A stretch of 64,000 nt of DNA from Pseudanabaena mucicola str. Chao 1806 (GTDB lineage Bacteria; Cyanobacteriota; Cyanobacteriia; Pseudanabaenales; Pseudanabaenaceae): assembly GCF_030323025.1 (NCBI RefSeq), contig NZ_CP097329.1, positions 2,263,001 to 2,327,000 of the forward strand. Direction: 5' to 3'. Shown piece after piece: positions 8,941 through 17,713 of the stretch. The number at the start of each line of letters is the position of its first letter. Within the stretch, counting starts at the first letter, position 1. The notes under the pieces were generated by a model. It had not been told where the DNA came from. It was given only the letters and a program-made list of their open reading frames with translations, and did no database searches. The translations under genes were made by a program, and so were the position numbers.

Positions 8941-9690
8941 ATGCTTGAAGTGTACAACCTATCTGTGAAATATCGCGAAGTGACCGCACTATCGAATGTT
9001 TCCTTTAGCCTTAGTTCTGGGTCATTAGTGGGATTGATCGGGGCTAATGGTGCAGGTAAAAGCACATTACTTAAAGCAATGCTGGAATTAATTCCTGCTC
9101 AAAGCGGTCAGGTTTTTTATCACGAACATCCTCTCAAACAGCAACGTCACAAAGTTGCCTATCTACCACAGCGCTCGCAAATTGATTGGGACTATCCTGT
9201 GACCGTGTGGAATGTGGTGATGATGTCACGGACAATGCACAGTGGTTGGTTTGGTCGGACAAGCCATCAGTCGCAGGAAATTGTTAAGCAAGCCTTAGAG
9301 AGAGTTGAGCTTTATGATTTACGCGATCGCCCGATTAAAAATCTTTCAGGTGGACAGCAGCAAAGGGTATTTTTGGCGCGAGCTTTGGCACAACAGGCAG
9401 ATATTTTGTTATTGGATGAGCCTTTGACTGCCGTTGATAAAAAGACTGAGGCGCTAATGTGGCGTATATACAACGAATTAAGACAAGAGGGCAAAACCTT
9501 ACTAATTAGCTGTCATGAATGGGGCAGTACCCTTGATCGCTACGATCAGTTGTTATTGCTGAATTGTCATTTAGTCGCTAGTGGTACACCTCGACAGGTA
9601 CTAACTCCAGCTAATATTCAAAGTGCCTATGGCGGCGCGATCGCACCAAGCACTCACGACGATCATTCTGAAGAATTATTATTTTGCTAA
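8941..9690 (+). CDS. Metal (Zn/Mn-type) ABC transporter ATP-binding protein
   Basis: The 249-residue ATPase has Walker A GANGAGKST, signature LSGGQQQR, Walker B ILLLDEP and the H-loop SCHEWG. The segment AYLPQRSQIDWDYPVTVWNVV is characteristic of the manganese/zinc/iron chelate group (ZnuC/MntA/PsaB-like). ATG 8941 is preferred: a longer in-frame start at 8770 would place a family 1 repeat, a terminator hairpin and the operator inside the coding region. No permease or binding-protein gene is next to it, so it is solitary here. The next gene is convergent and overlaps the end by 12 bp. Confidence 0.82.
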   Translation: MLEVYNLSVKYREVTALSNVSFSLSSGSLVGLIGANGAGKSTLLKAMLELIPAQSGQVFYHEHPLKQQRHKVAYLPQRSQIDWDYPVTVWNVVMMSRTMHSGWFGRTSHQSQEIVKQALERVELYDLRDRPIKNLSGGQQQRVFLARALAQQADILLLDEPLTAVDKKTEALMWRIYNELRQEGKTLLISCHEWGSTLDRYDQLLLLNCHLVASGTPRQVLTPANIQSAYGGAIAPSTHDDHSEELLFC

Positions 9691-9993
9691 GTAGTTAGAG
9701 TTATCTGCTTGGCGTTGATCAAATAGCTCGACGAGGGCAACAGTACCAGCAAAGAAAGTATAGATTCCGTATTGGATGGGCGGCTTTTGGGAAGCAGGTG
9801 CATAAATATAGGCAATCACTGCTTCAATACAATGGATGATGATGGCAAATCGTCCAAATAGTGATATTGGAATAAGGATAGACATTTGAGGCTCAATTAC
9901 TCCACCACAAATCTTCCATAACTCCAATCCAATCGAGCTAGCAATGAGAAGCGTCGATGTCCATTTAATCGCAAAAAAAATTTGTTTTCTCAT
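9679..9993 (-). CDS. Small membrane protein of unknown function
   Basis: The 104-residue hydrophobic protein has about three spans: residues 10-28, 38-65 (ILIPISLFGRFAIIIHCIEAVIAYIY) and 72-92. The tail is polar. It starts at ATG 9993 and its 3' end overlaps the convergent ABC gene by 12 bp. I do not recognise a family with certainty. Confidence 0.6.
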   Translation of the reverse strand: MRKQIFFAIKWTSTLLIASSIGLELWKICGGVIEPQMSILIPISLFGRFAIIIHCIEAVIAYIYAPASQKPPIQYGIYTFFAGTVALVELFDQRQADNSNYLAK

Positions 9994-10081
9994 ACTGTGA
10001 TTATCTACCTGTCCTGTCGCAACTTGCTGTAAATAAAACTATACTAGAAACTCATTAAGTCTTACTCTCAAAACCTCAGTT

Positions 10082-10471
10082 ATGGCACAAACTAAGATCT
10101 ATGGAAATGCTGATTTTATCCAGCAGCATCGCAAAGTTCTATCATCGACAATTCATTCCTGTGTTGTGGATGCTCTAAACTATCCATCCGAAAAGAAGTT
10201 TCAAAGATTCTTTCCATTACAAGCCGAAGACTTTGAATATCCTAGCGATCGCAGTGAAAAATATATCATCATCGAAATCTTACTATTTTCAGGTCGTTCT
10301 GTAGAAGCGAAAAAATCCCTATATCACTTATTGTTTGAGCGATTAAAAGAAAAGCTAGATATTGCCCCCATAGATATTGAAATTATCCTCATCGAGATAC
10401 CGAGACATAATTGGGGACTGCGGGGTGTGGCGGGTGATGAACTCAACCTGAGTTACAAGGTCAATGTGTAA
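10082..10471 (+). CDS. Tautomerase-family protein
   Basis: The 129-residue protein has the pattern of cyanobacterial tautomerase-superfamily members related to malonate semialdehyde decarboxylase: FFPLQAEDFEYP, YIIIEILLFSGRSVEAKKSLY and a C-terminal EIPRHNWGLRGVAGDEL. These proteins normally use an N-terminal proline. Here residue 2 is Ala, and no proline follows the initiator Met, so classic tautomerase chemistry is doubtful. The stop codon abuts the start of the GNAT gene, so the two are translationally coupled. Confidence 0.7.
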   Translation: MAQTKIYGNADFIQQHRKVLSSTIHSCVVDALNYPSEKKFQRFFPLQAEDFEYPSDRSEKYIIIEILLFSGRSVEAKKSLYHLLFERLKEKLDIAPIDIEIILIEIPRHNWGLRGVAGDELNLSYKVNV

Positions 10472-10924
10472 ATGAGTAGTGATATTGATTTTCGGTTAGC
10501 CCAATTTATTGATGTCGATCCTCTGATGGAACTCGTACAGGAGTTCTATCACTTTGATCGCATTACCTTTGATGACAATGTAGTTAAGGCTTTTATGGCT
10601 TTACTCAGCGATGAAAACTTTGGCTTGATTTTGCTAATTTGCGATCGCGATCGCCCAATTGGTTATGTAGCTCTCACCTTCTTTTTTAGTATGGAATATC
10701 ACGGTCGCTGTGGACTCGTTGATGAGCTATATATACGCGAAGACTATCGTGGTAAAGGAATTGGCAAAAGGGTATTTGTATTGATTGAGGATTATTTAAA
10801 AAGCCAGAATATGCGATCGCTATCTCTAGTTGTCGATCATTGGAATAGTCCTGCCGAAGCGCTCTATACCAAGTTAGGCTTTCACCGAGAGAAGCGTCAT
10901 TTAATGATTAAACACCTTACTTAA
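10472..10924 (+). CDS. GNAT-family N-acetyltransferase
   Basis: The 150-residue protein has the GNAT fold. The acetyl-CoA loop is YRGKGIGKRVF (about 91-101), preceded by LVDELYIREDYRG, with a C-terminal SPAEALYTKLGFHREKRH motif B. The substrate cannot be read from sequence. It starts directly after the tautomerase-family stop, so it is the second gene of a two-gene unit, followed by a strong terminator hairpin 20 bp after its stop. Confidence 0.85.
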   Translation: MSSDIDFRLAQFIDVDPLMELVQEFYHFDRITFDDNVVKAFMALLSDENFGLILLICDRDRPIGYVALTFFFSMEYHGRCGLVDELYIREDYRGKGIGKRVFVLIEDYLKSQNMRSLSLVVDHWNSPAEALYTKLGFHREKRHLMIKHLT

Positions 10925-10944
10925 AAAAGTAAATATGGAATCCC

Positions 10945-10987
10945 AAAAGGATAAATGGTGGCGCAAAGCGCCACCATTTATCCTTTT
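10945..10987 (+). terminator. Terminator of tautomerase-GNAT unit
   Basis: A perfect 20-bp stem (10945-10964 with 10968-10987, loop AAA) contains GGTGGCGC/GCGCCACC and ends in TTTT. It starts 20 bp after the GNAT stop. Confidence 0.7.
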
Positions 10988-10993
10988 AATGAC

Positions 10994-11068
10994 AAGAGAA
11001 TGATGCGAAGCATCATTCTCTTCTTAGAAGATAAAAAAATACCCTTTCGGTCTAGTGAAAGGGTATTT
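10994..11068. other. Two further stacked hairpins in convergent gap
   Basis: AAGAGAATGATGC pairs with GCATCATTCTCTT (10994-11022, loop GAA). AAATACCCTTTC pairs with GAAAGGGTATTT (11037-11068). With the hairpin before them and the one at 11224, four stems lie in the 335-bp gap between GNAT and crtH. No gene is seen in the gap. Confidence 0.6.
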
Positions 11069-11223
11069 GGATATTTTTGCGGAATTTTAATGAACGGGTA
11101 ATAGCACAAAGATACAACCCATTAAGTCCTAACTATACCCACCTGTCCATAAAAATTGCAGTTCCATCAAATTTTCCAGTTTTTCCTCATGCGATTACCC
11201 ACGAGTACAAAGATAGGTAAAGC

Positions 11224-11262
11224 TAGATTATTTTCCCCACCGAAGGTGGGGAAAATAATCTA
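11224..11262 (-). terminator. crtH terminator hairpin overlapping its stop
   Basis: TAGATTATTTTCCCCACC (11224-11241) pairs with GGTGGGGAAAATAATCTA (11245-11262), an 18-bp stem with loop GAA. The stem begins in the TAG stop codon of crtH (11260-11262), so the stop itself is base-paired. Confidence 0.6.
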
Positions 11263-12774
11263 TACAAGTCCTAAAGATGATGCCACCAAATGTCCACAGG
11301 CAAAGCCCGAAAATGCTACTGCATTTAAACCTTGTCCAGGGAAAGTGCTATCACCCACACAATATAAATCAGGAATTGAAGTCCGATTAAAAGGCATTCC
11401 CAATAGTCCTAAAGGTTTACCTGTAGGAATTGGTCCATAGGTTCCATCGGCACGACCGAGGAAGCGACGATGACTGCGAGGTGTGCCCACTTCTTGATAG
11501 TCGAGGCAATCTTCTAATTTGGGGAAAATCGCTAACAGGCGATCGCATAATTTTCTCGCTGCCTCATTTTTCTTCGCTTCATATTCTGAAGGTGATAAAC
11601 CTTCCCATTCAATCATCCAGCTAGGTGTAAAGGTATGCACAATGTGATGACCTTCAGGGGCAAGGGAGCGATCGAGTAATGTGGGAATCGACACAAAAAT
11701 CGTGCCTTGTTCTTTCTGCATATCGTTCCAATCTTCCAGCAAGATATGGTGACAAGCTGCATCATCGGGAATAGCGGAAGCTTCAACACCAAGATGCAAG
11801 CTCAAGAAACTAGGAGATTTTTGATAGCGCGATTGCCATCCTTTCTCACCACTTGGCAAAGGTTCATCCTTGAGCAAGTTCCCAAAGGTATCCCAACGTG
11901 TGGCATTAGAAACAACCTTCTTCGCATAGAGAGTTTCACCACTCGCCAGCTTTACACCGATCGCCCCTTTACCCGATTTAGCTTGGGGAATAATCTGGGT
12001 CACTCTTGCTCCATAGCGAATTTCACCACCCGCTTTGTCCAAACCTTCCGCTAATTTTTCAGCAATCTTACCCACGCCACCGACGGGATAGTTAATGCCG
12101 CCATAGTGGCGATCGCTAAACACCATCCCTGCATTAATCGCAGGAGTGCGATCAGCAGGAACCACTGACCAGCAATAGCATTCCATATCAATGAATTGCA
12201 ACAACTCAGGATCGCGAATATATTTCTTGGCGATATCTCCTGCATTTTGGGGCAAATAAGCAGCTAAGCCTAAGCAAGCAAGAGGATTCTGGAAAAATAC
12301 CCGCATCAAGTAGCGCCATTCCTCAAGGGACAGCAACTCGATCGCATTTAAGCAATTAAAAATCTTCCAACATTCATCGTAAAACTTACGAATCCCCTCA
12401 CGCTCATGGGGAAAGCGATCGCCTAATTCTTTAATAAATTGCTCATAATCACGATGCACTTCGATTTCGAGATTATTTGGCAAGTGGTAATGGATCTGCA
12501 CGGGATCGGGAATCGTTTCCATTTTCATATTTACCGCCGCTAGCGCACGGGTGAGGAGATTGGTCGTACCGCGATCGCCAAAGCCAAATATCATCGATGC
12601 ACCCACATCAAAACGGTAGCCATTGCGCTCAAAGTAACCACCACTACCCCCTGCAATCAAGTAGCGTTCTAGGACAATTACACTTGCCCCCTTCGCCGCC
12701 AATTGGGTCGCGGTGACTAATCCACCAATCCCTGAGCCAATTACAATTACATCCGCATTGAGTGTTTGCGTCAT
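11260..12774 (-). CDS. crtH: Carotenoid cis-trans isomerase CrtH (CrtISO)
   Basis: The 504-residue FAD protein has a dinucleotide-binding motif [19 protein letters not shown] (11-29), then [13 protein letters not shown], and a C-terminal [21 protein letters not shown] region. Length and sequence match the cyanobacterial prolycopene isomerase rather than a CrtI-type desaturase. It converts poly-cis lycopene to all-trans lycopene at the membrane, completing the CrtP/CrtQ route to carotenes. No other carotenoid gene is adjacent. It ends in a hairpin that overlaps its stop. Confidence 0.9.
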   Translation of the reverse strand: MTQTLNADVIVIGSGIGGLVTATQLAAKGASVIVLERYLIAGGSGGYFERNGYRFDVGASMIFGFGDRGTTNLLTRALAAVNMKMETIPDPVQIHYHLPNNLEIEVHRDYEQFIKELGDRFPHEREGIRKFYDECWKIFNCLNAIELLSLEEWRYLMRVFFQNPLACLGLAAYLPQNAGDIAKKYIRDPELLQFIDMECYCWSVVPADRTPAINAGMVFSDRHYGGINYPVGGVGKIAEKLAEGLDKAGGEIRYGARVTQIIPQAKSGKGAIGVKLASGETLYAKKVVSNATRWDTFGNLLKDEPLPSGEKGWQSRYQKSPSFLSLHLGVEASAIPDDAACHHILLEDWNDMQKEQGTIFVSIPTLLDRSLAPEGHHIVHTFTPSWMIEWEGLSPSEYEAKKNEAARKLCDRLLAIFPKLEDCLDYQEVGTPRSHRRFLGRADGTYGPIPTGKPLGLLGMPFNRTSIPDLYCVGDSTFPGQGLNAVAFSGFACGHLVASSLGLV

Positions 12775-12836
12775 TACATTTCTTAATCAAAATCTCTAAC
12801 TACTATACAGCGCTTCGTGCTGATCTAAAACCACAA

Positions 12837-12883
12837 GAAATTTGGGAAATGCTTACAAAGTAAGCATTTCCCAAATTTCTTAG
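12837..12883 (-). terminator. Long hairpin, terminator of the downstream minus-strand gene
   Basis: A perfect 22-bp stem (12837-12858 with 12862-12883, loop AAA) lies 54 bp after the 3' end of the gene ending at 12938. With its flanks (about 12801-12892, starting TACAGCGCTTCGTGCTG) it resembles degraded palindromes near 3.6 kb and 17.6 kb, so it may be a repeat used as a terminator. Confidence 0.5.
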
Positions 12884-12937
12884 GGTTTAGAAACTTTAGG
12901 AAATTAAAGAGCCGAGCCTCAACATAGCTTTTTAATT

Positions 12938-13987
12938 TCACTGTTTGTTTCTTATTAAGTTTTGCATATCAAGTTTTAAGAATCGATCAACTGCTTGATA
13001 CATCCAATAGAGAGGCATTTTGGGATCGGCATTAGTCTTTTGAAATCCCAATGCTAGACATAGTTCTGCATAACTGGGATGAATAATTAACGTATACATA
13101 TCCCACAGGTTCGGAAAATCTTGCTGCATTTTCTGCATGGTTTTCTGAGCATCTAGCAGAAGTTCCATTTGGGCTGCTTGTCGATAGTCACTATCAATCA
13201 CCCAACTTCTCACAAAAAGAGATCGACAATTTACATCTCCTGCCAAAGCCATTTGAAATGGATCGACATCCGCAACTTGGCTCAGATGCAGCCCTCGACT
13301 AGGTGGTTCAAAAAATTTAACTTCTGACTCGCGTTTGGTGGGATAGAACGCATAAAATCCAACAGGGTTCTGATTATCGCTGCGACGTAATACCCTTAAG
13401 CCTGTTGTGTATTGACTTGCCCAATCCCGCAGAATATTCGCAATGCGATAGGTGACCGCATCGTTATTACGATTGAGCCAGTTATAATTATTCGCTAACA
13501 AATTTGCGATCGGAATCGCATCACTACGAGGATCAAAGACATCGATCGCAAAGCTTATATTGATATGCTTAGCATCACTTTTCAGTAAATCTGGCATTGC
13601 ATGAAATTTCACTTGAGTGCAGTTGCCATCAAATTGCTTTTGAATTAATCCTAAATCGACTAACTTATTCAGCATCATTCCCGCAGCGCGATCGCCGCCA
13701 CGCTCTCGATCACTATAAAACACATCTGCGGCTTCAAGGCAACTGCACTCCACCCATCCCTGTGGAAAGGATAACTCTGTCATTGGTGGTTTTGGAAGTT
13801 CCTTGCGAGATTTGCAATCTTTCAAAAATAGATAGAGCGCTAGTCGCACAAAACAATCGGCTCTGCGCCTTGTCATTCCTATGCGTCGCAGTAATAAGTC
13901 TACATAATGGTTTTGGAGTGTTCGGGGAAGCCATTGCTCGAGGGCTTCGGGACGAAGTACTGGTAGTCCTGACATATTGGCAACCAA
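12938..13987 (-). CDS. Conserved cyanobacterial hypothetical protein
   Basis: The 349-residue soluble protein (starts MVANMSGLPVLRPEALEQWL) has an N-terminal part (about 40-130) that reads like a winged-helix region, ending DLGLIQKQFDGN. A central basic segment holds WASQYTTGLRVLRR. The C-terminal part (about 260-340: FVRSWVIDSDYRQAAQMELLLDAQ...LIIHPSYAELCLALGF) resembles a GNAT-like fold without a clear acetyl-CoA loop. I do not recognise a named family and assign no function. It is a stand-alone minus-strand gene. Confidence 0.6.
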   Translation of the reverse strand: MVANMSGLPVLRPEALEQWLPRTLQNHYVDLLLRRIGMTRRRADCFVRLALYLFLKDCKSRKELPKPPMTELSFPQGWVECSCLEAADVFYSDRERGGDRAAGMMLNKLVDLGLIQKQFDGNCTQVKFHAMPDLLKSDAKHINISFAIDVFDPRSDAIPIANLLANNYNWLNRNNDAVTYRIANILRDWASQYTTGLRVLRRSDNQNPVGFYAFYPTKRESEVKFFEPPSRGLHLSQVADVDPFQMALAGDVNCRSLFVRSWVIDSDYRQAAQMELLLDAQKTMQKMQQDFPNLWDMYTLIIHPSYAELCLALGFQKTNADPKMPLYWMYQAVDRFLKLDMQNLIRNKQ

Positions 13988-14181
13988 TTAACTAATGGTT
14001 TTACATTGTGCTTTTGATACAAGGTAAAACTAATTACCAATATAACAAGCTTTTTAAAAAACTTCGCCCTACTTCGATCCACTTCATCAATCTTCAAGTC
14101 GATTCATGAGGCTGTGATCAAGTCATTCTCATTACATGTGTATAAGCTGCATGATTAAACCATGAGTTCTTAGAGAAGCTA

Positions 14182-14820
14182 ATGGTTTCCATCTATCAGT
14201 GCAAATCAGTATTTCAAAATCAACTTCGTCCGCTAGTAAAACAATTGGCAACTTGGCAAATTTCTCCCAACCAAGTGACGATCTCGGCGATTTGGTTATC
14301 GGGAGTGACAGGGCTGGCACTTGTGCAAAGTACGCAAATTGCGAAGCCTTTTTTGCCTACTACTCAATCAGTTTTATTATTTCTGCCGATCGCGTTGCTA
14401 GTGCGTATGGCACTCAATGCCATTGATGGAATGCTTGCCCGTGAATATGAAAAGACTACTAAATTTGGTTGCATCCTCAATGAGTTAGGAGATGTTTTAT
14501 CTGATGTTTTGCTTTACTTACCCTTTGCTCTACTTGAAGGCATTTTTGCCCCCCTGATTGTCGGGATTGTGATTTTAGCGATCGTCTCGGAAATGGTCGG
14601 GGTCTTAGGCTATGTGATCGACTATCAACGCCACTACGAAGGGCCCATGGGTAAAAGCGATCGCGCATTAGTTTTCGGTGTAATTGGTTTGATATTAGGT
14701 TGGGGAATTGAGCCTACTCAATGGTTAACTATCCTTTTGAGTGCTGTGATTTTTCTTCAGCTTTGGACAATTGGCAATCGCATTCAAGGAATGCTTCAGG
14801 AGGTGGAATCATGGAAATAA
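14182..14820 (+). CDS. CDP-alcohol phosphatidyltransferase family protein (YnbA-like)
   Basis: The 212-residue membrane enzyme carries the family motif from residue 82: DGMLAR, then G96, N100, D104 and D108 (GCILNELGDVLSD). The canonical second aspartate (D of GxxxDxxxD) is Asn100 here, with Glu101 next to it. Such enzymes transfer a phospho-alcohol from CDP-activated lipid. The set CDP-alcohol transferase, CdsA homologue, acyltransferase and methyltransferase recalls E. coli ynbABC. It is the first gene of the operon, overlapping the next start by 10 bp. The lipid product is unknown. Confidence 0.82.
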   Translation: MVSIYQCKSVFQNQLRPLVKQLATWQISPNQVTISAIWLSGVTGLALVQSTQIAKPFLPTTQSVLLFLPIALLVRMALNAIDGMLAREYEKTTKFGCILNELGDVLSDVLLYLPFALLEGIFAPLIVGIVILAIVSEMVGVLGYVIDYQRHYEGPMGKSDRALVFGVIGLILGWGIEPTQWLTILLSAVIFLQLWTIGNRIQGMLQEVESWK

Positions 14821-15764
14821 ACTTGGCAACTCCAGTACTTTATACCTTTGCAGGCATTTTTGGATTGTTGGCGATCGCTTCATTTACAGTCCTCGGCTTA
14901 GCATTGTGTGATCAGCAAAATGACTATAGCGAACTGAAAGCCCGCATCAAATCTTGGTGGATTATGGTCTCAATTTTTAGCCTTGCCATATTGCTGAAAC
15001 AACCTACTTCCATTGCCTTTTTTATGTTGCTCAGTTTTATCGCCCTCAGAGAATACCTCTCCCTTATTCCCACTCGTTTGAGCGATCGCCGAGTTTTACT
15101 TTGGGCTTATCTAGCGATCGTACTCCAATATTTCTGGATTTACATTGGCTGGTATGGCATGTTTCTGATCTTCATTCCCATCTATATGTTCCTATTCTTA
15201 CCGATGCGAATGTTGCTCAATGGAGAAACTGAAGGTTTTTTAAATGCGATCAGTACGCTCCATTGGGGACTGATGTTAAATGTCTATACCATCAGCCACC
15301 TCTCCTATTTGATCATGCTGCCACTTAACGGAAATCCGATCGTAGGAGGGACAGGTTTAGTAGTTTATTTATTACTGCTGACCGAAATCAATGATATTGC
15401 CCAGTACATCTTCGGTAAACTATTAGGTCGTCACAAAATTGTCCCCAAAGTCAGCCCCAATAAAACCATTGAAGGCTTGCTCGGTGGCATTCTCACAACT
15501 ACGGGATTAGCGATCGCCTTAGCCCCTTGGCTGACTCCTTTTGATTTACCCCATTCTGCTTGTTTAGGGCTACTGCTTAGCCTGACGGGATTTATCGGTG
15601 ATGTCAATATCTCGGCGATCAAACGAGATTTAGGCATTAAGGATAGTGGCGCTCTCATCCCTGGGCATGGCGGCATTTTGGATCGCATTGATAGCCTTAC
15701 TTACACTGCTCCTTTATTCTTCCACTTCACCGTTTATTTCTACTACTACGGGCAATTACTATGA
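14811..15764 (+). CDS. Phosphatidate cytidylyltransferase family protein (CdsA/YnbB-like)
   Basis: The 317-residue polytopic protein has about seven or eight spans. The CdsA signature near the C-terminus reads SAIKRDLGIKDSGALIPGHG then GILDRIDS, with all key Lys/Asp/Gly/His residues. It would make CDP-diacylglycerol or a related CDP-lipid. ATG 14811 is chosen because a strong AGGAGG precedes it (14799-14804); an in-frame ATG at 14721 would overlap the previous gene by 100 bp. It overlaps the previous stop by 10 bp and the next start by 4 bp (ATGA), indicating translational coupling. Confidence 0.85.
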   Translation: MEINLATPVLYTFAGIFGLLAIASFTVLGLALCDQQNDYSELKARIKSWWIMVSIFSLAILLKQPTSIAFFMLLSFIALREYLSLIPTRLSDRRVLLWAYLAIVLQYFWIYIGWYGMFLIFIPIYMFLFLPMRMLLNGETEGFLNAISTLHWGLMLNVYTISHLSYLIMLPLNGNPIVGGTGLVVYLLLLTEINDIAQYIFGKLLGRHKIVPKVSPNKTIEGLLGGILTTTGLAIALAPWLTPFDLPHSACLGLLLSLTGFIGDVNISAIKRDLGIKDSGALIPGHGGILDRIDSLTYTAPLFFHFTVYFYYYGQLL

Positions 15765-16414
15765 AACGAATTCTTAGGATCATTTTCTTTCTGACCACAA
15801 AAATCATCGTCTTGATTCTGTTGGGATTACGCATCCAACATCGGGAGAGATTACCCGCATCAGGAGCTGCGATTCTAGTCGCTAACCACAATAGCCATCT
15901 AGACACCCTCGCTCTCTTGTCACTATTCCCATTATCAAAGGTGCAGCATCTCCGCCCTGTGGCAAACGAGCAGTATTTCCTCCAACAAAGTCCATGTTTA
16001 GCATGGTTTGCTCGACATATTCTCAATATTATTCCTGTCTCGACGGAAGCAGGTAACTGTCGAGAAAATAGTTGTCATCATCGCAATTTCTTTAAAAACT
16101 GTGCTGAGGCGATCGCTCAAAACCAGATCCTGATTCTCTATCCCGAAGGTACGAGAGGAGCACCTGAAAGCCTCGGTGAGTTTAGAAGTGGCATTGCTCA
16201 TCTAGCTAAACAGCATCCTGATGTGCCGATTATTCCCATCTTTCTACATGGGCTTGGCAAATCACTTCCCAAAGGTGACTTTCTCCCTATTCCCTTACTA
16301 TGCTGGATCTGCATCGGTGAGTCGTTGTACTGGAATGGACAGAAGCAAGTCTTCCTCCAGCAACTGACAGAGCGTATCCAGAAGCTATCTGACGACAGGC
16401 TAATTTCTATTTGA
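15761..16414 (+). CDS. PlsC-family lysophospholipid acyltransferase
   Basis: The 217-residue protein has an N-terminal membrane helix (about 4-23), the catalytic NHNSHLD (42-48) and the substrate motif YPEGTRG with downstream EFRSGIAHLAK. That is a complete PlsC/glycerolipid acyltransferase core. It probably acylates a lysophospholipid or the unusual alcohol made by this operon. It overlaps the CdsA-like gene by ATGA and is followed after 42 bp by the methyltransferase gene. Confidence 0.85.
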   Translation: MKRILRIIFFLTTKIIVLILLGLRIQHRERLPASGAAILVANHNSHLDTLALLSLFPLSKVQHLRPVANEQYFLQQSPCLAWFARHILNIIPVSTEAGNCRENSCHHRNFFKNCAEAIAQNQILILYPEGTRGAPESLGEFRSGIAHLAKQHPDVPIIPIFLHGLGKSLPKGDFLPIPLLCWICIGESLYWNGQKQVFLQQLTERIQKLSDDRLISI

Positions 16415-16456
16415 AGCAATTCTTTACCCACTTTTACTGATCTTCGAGAGTTTAAA

Positions 16457-17326
16457 ATGTTACTACAAAAATCATCCCTTACTTACGAACAACTTCTCCG
16501 TCCTCTACCAATCTGGAATCCTAAAGCTTGGTACTACGGATTGATGAATCTTTCTCTCAAAACGATTGGAAAGCTCTCTCAAGGAATTCAGATTGGCTTT
16601 CAGTATGGTTTTGACTCAGGTGTGATGTTGGAGTATGTTTACAAAAATAGACCGAGTGGGATTACTGCCTTAGGAACTCTAATTGATTGGTTTTATCTCA
16701 ACTCGCAGGGATGGCGTGGTATTAGAGAGCGATCACAGTTAATGAAATCGACTCTCCGCGAGGTATTACGCACTTATCAGCAGCAAAATATTCCCTGTCA
16801 TTTGTTGGATGTTGCCTGTGGTGGTGGTCGTTACGATCTGGAGGTATTGCAGGAGTTTACATCTGATGCGATCGCTGCAACTCTGCGTGATTACAAATTA
16901 GAGAATGTCACCAAAGCTCGTCAACTTGCGCTGCAATTTGGAGTTACCGCCCAGATCGAGCAGGCCGATGCTTTCAATGACGCAGACCTAGATCGGGTAA
17001 GCCCTAGACCAAATGTGGTGATTGTTTCGGGACTGCATGAGATTCTGCCCAATGACGATCTGATCAAGCATCATTTCCAGCAGCTTTATCGAATTCTCGA
17101 TACATCTGGCACATTGATTTTCACAATTCAGCCGCAGCATCCTCAGCTAGAAATGATTGCTCGCACTTTGCCTGCTCATACGGGGCTGCCTTGGGTGATG
17201 CGCGTGCGCTCTTGGGAACTAACTCGCCGATGGGCTGAAGAGGCGGGATTTCACAATTTTCAGGTACAAATGGAACCCAATGGCATTTTTGGAGTTGTTA
17301 CTGCCAAGAAGAAACCGTTGATATAA
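16457..17326 (+). CDS. Class I SAM methyltransferase of the lipid operon
   Basis: The 289-residue protein has motif I LDVACGGGRYD (117-127), followed by LRDYKLENVTKARQLA and a post-motif IVSGLHEI. The N-terminal 110 residues hold basic and hydrophobic segments. It resembles the putative methyltransferase domain (Pfam Methyltransf_20) fused to a hydrolase in E. coli YnbC. Its position after three lipid enzymes suggests head-group or acyl methylation; this is inference. A small GC hairpin at about 17334-17354 may end the operon. Confidence 0.8.
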   Translation: MLLQKSSLTYEQLLRPLPIWNPKAWYYGLMNLSLKTIGKLSQGIQIGFQYGFDSGVMLEYVYKNRPSGITALGTLIDWFYLNSQGWRGIRERSQLMKSTLREVLRTYQQQNIPCHLLDVACGGGRYDLEVLQEFTSDAIAATLRDYKLENVTKARQLALQFGVTAQIEQADAFNDADLDRVSPRPNVVIVSGLHEILPNDDLIKHHFQQLYRILDTSGTLIFTIQPQHPQLEMIARTLPAHTGLPWVMRVRSWELTRRWAEEAGFHNFQVQMEPNGIFGVVTAKKKPLI

Positions 17327-17713
17327 AAGATAAAGGCAGCGCTTCGCGCCGCCTTTATGATTGAGTCAGATAGTCGCGTTGTGATTTCTCGTGCTGATCA
17401 AACCTAGAGCGATCCCATAATTGGAAAATTCCTAAATTTTCTGGTTCAAGATATCGAAATCAGTTGGAAACACTTCTGTAATAACTTGAAGGATTACGTC
17501 AGAAATATCCCAATGATTACAAGTAGAAAAATGCCACAAAGCGTCTAGATTCGATCTCTAATTATTTAGAAAGTACAACTTCGCTGCACTTTCTAAAATT
17601 TCTTTGTTGATTATTCAGCGCACTGTGTTGTAACAGCTATGCGATCGCGTCAAATTGGGGCAATAAAGTGAGAAACTTATCCTTGGTGAATTGCAAACAG
17701 TTGAGCTACAAGT
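17327..17713. other. Gap between lipid operon and ABC exporter
   Basis: No gene is seen. An imperfect hairpin AAAGGC...GCCTTT (about 17332-17353) could terminate the operon. A degraded palindrome (about 17561-17637, GAAAGTACAACTTCGCTGCACTTTC core) resembles the ones at 3.6 kb and 12.8 kb. The last 60 bp contain a HIP1 site and probably the ABC promoter. Confidence 0.5.

Noticed and set aside
14721-14810. Earlier start for the CdsA-like gene
   Set aside because: It lies inside the upstream coding region and lacks the strong ribosome-binding site seen before 14811.
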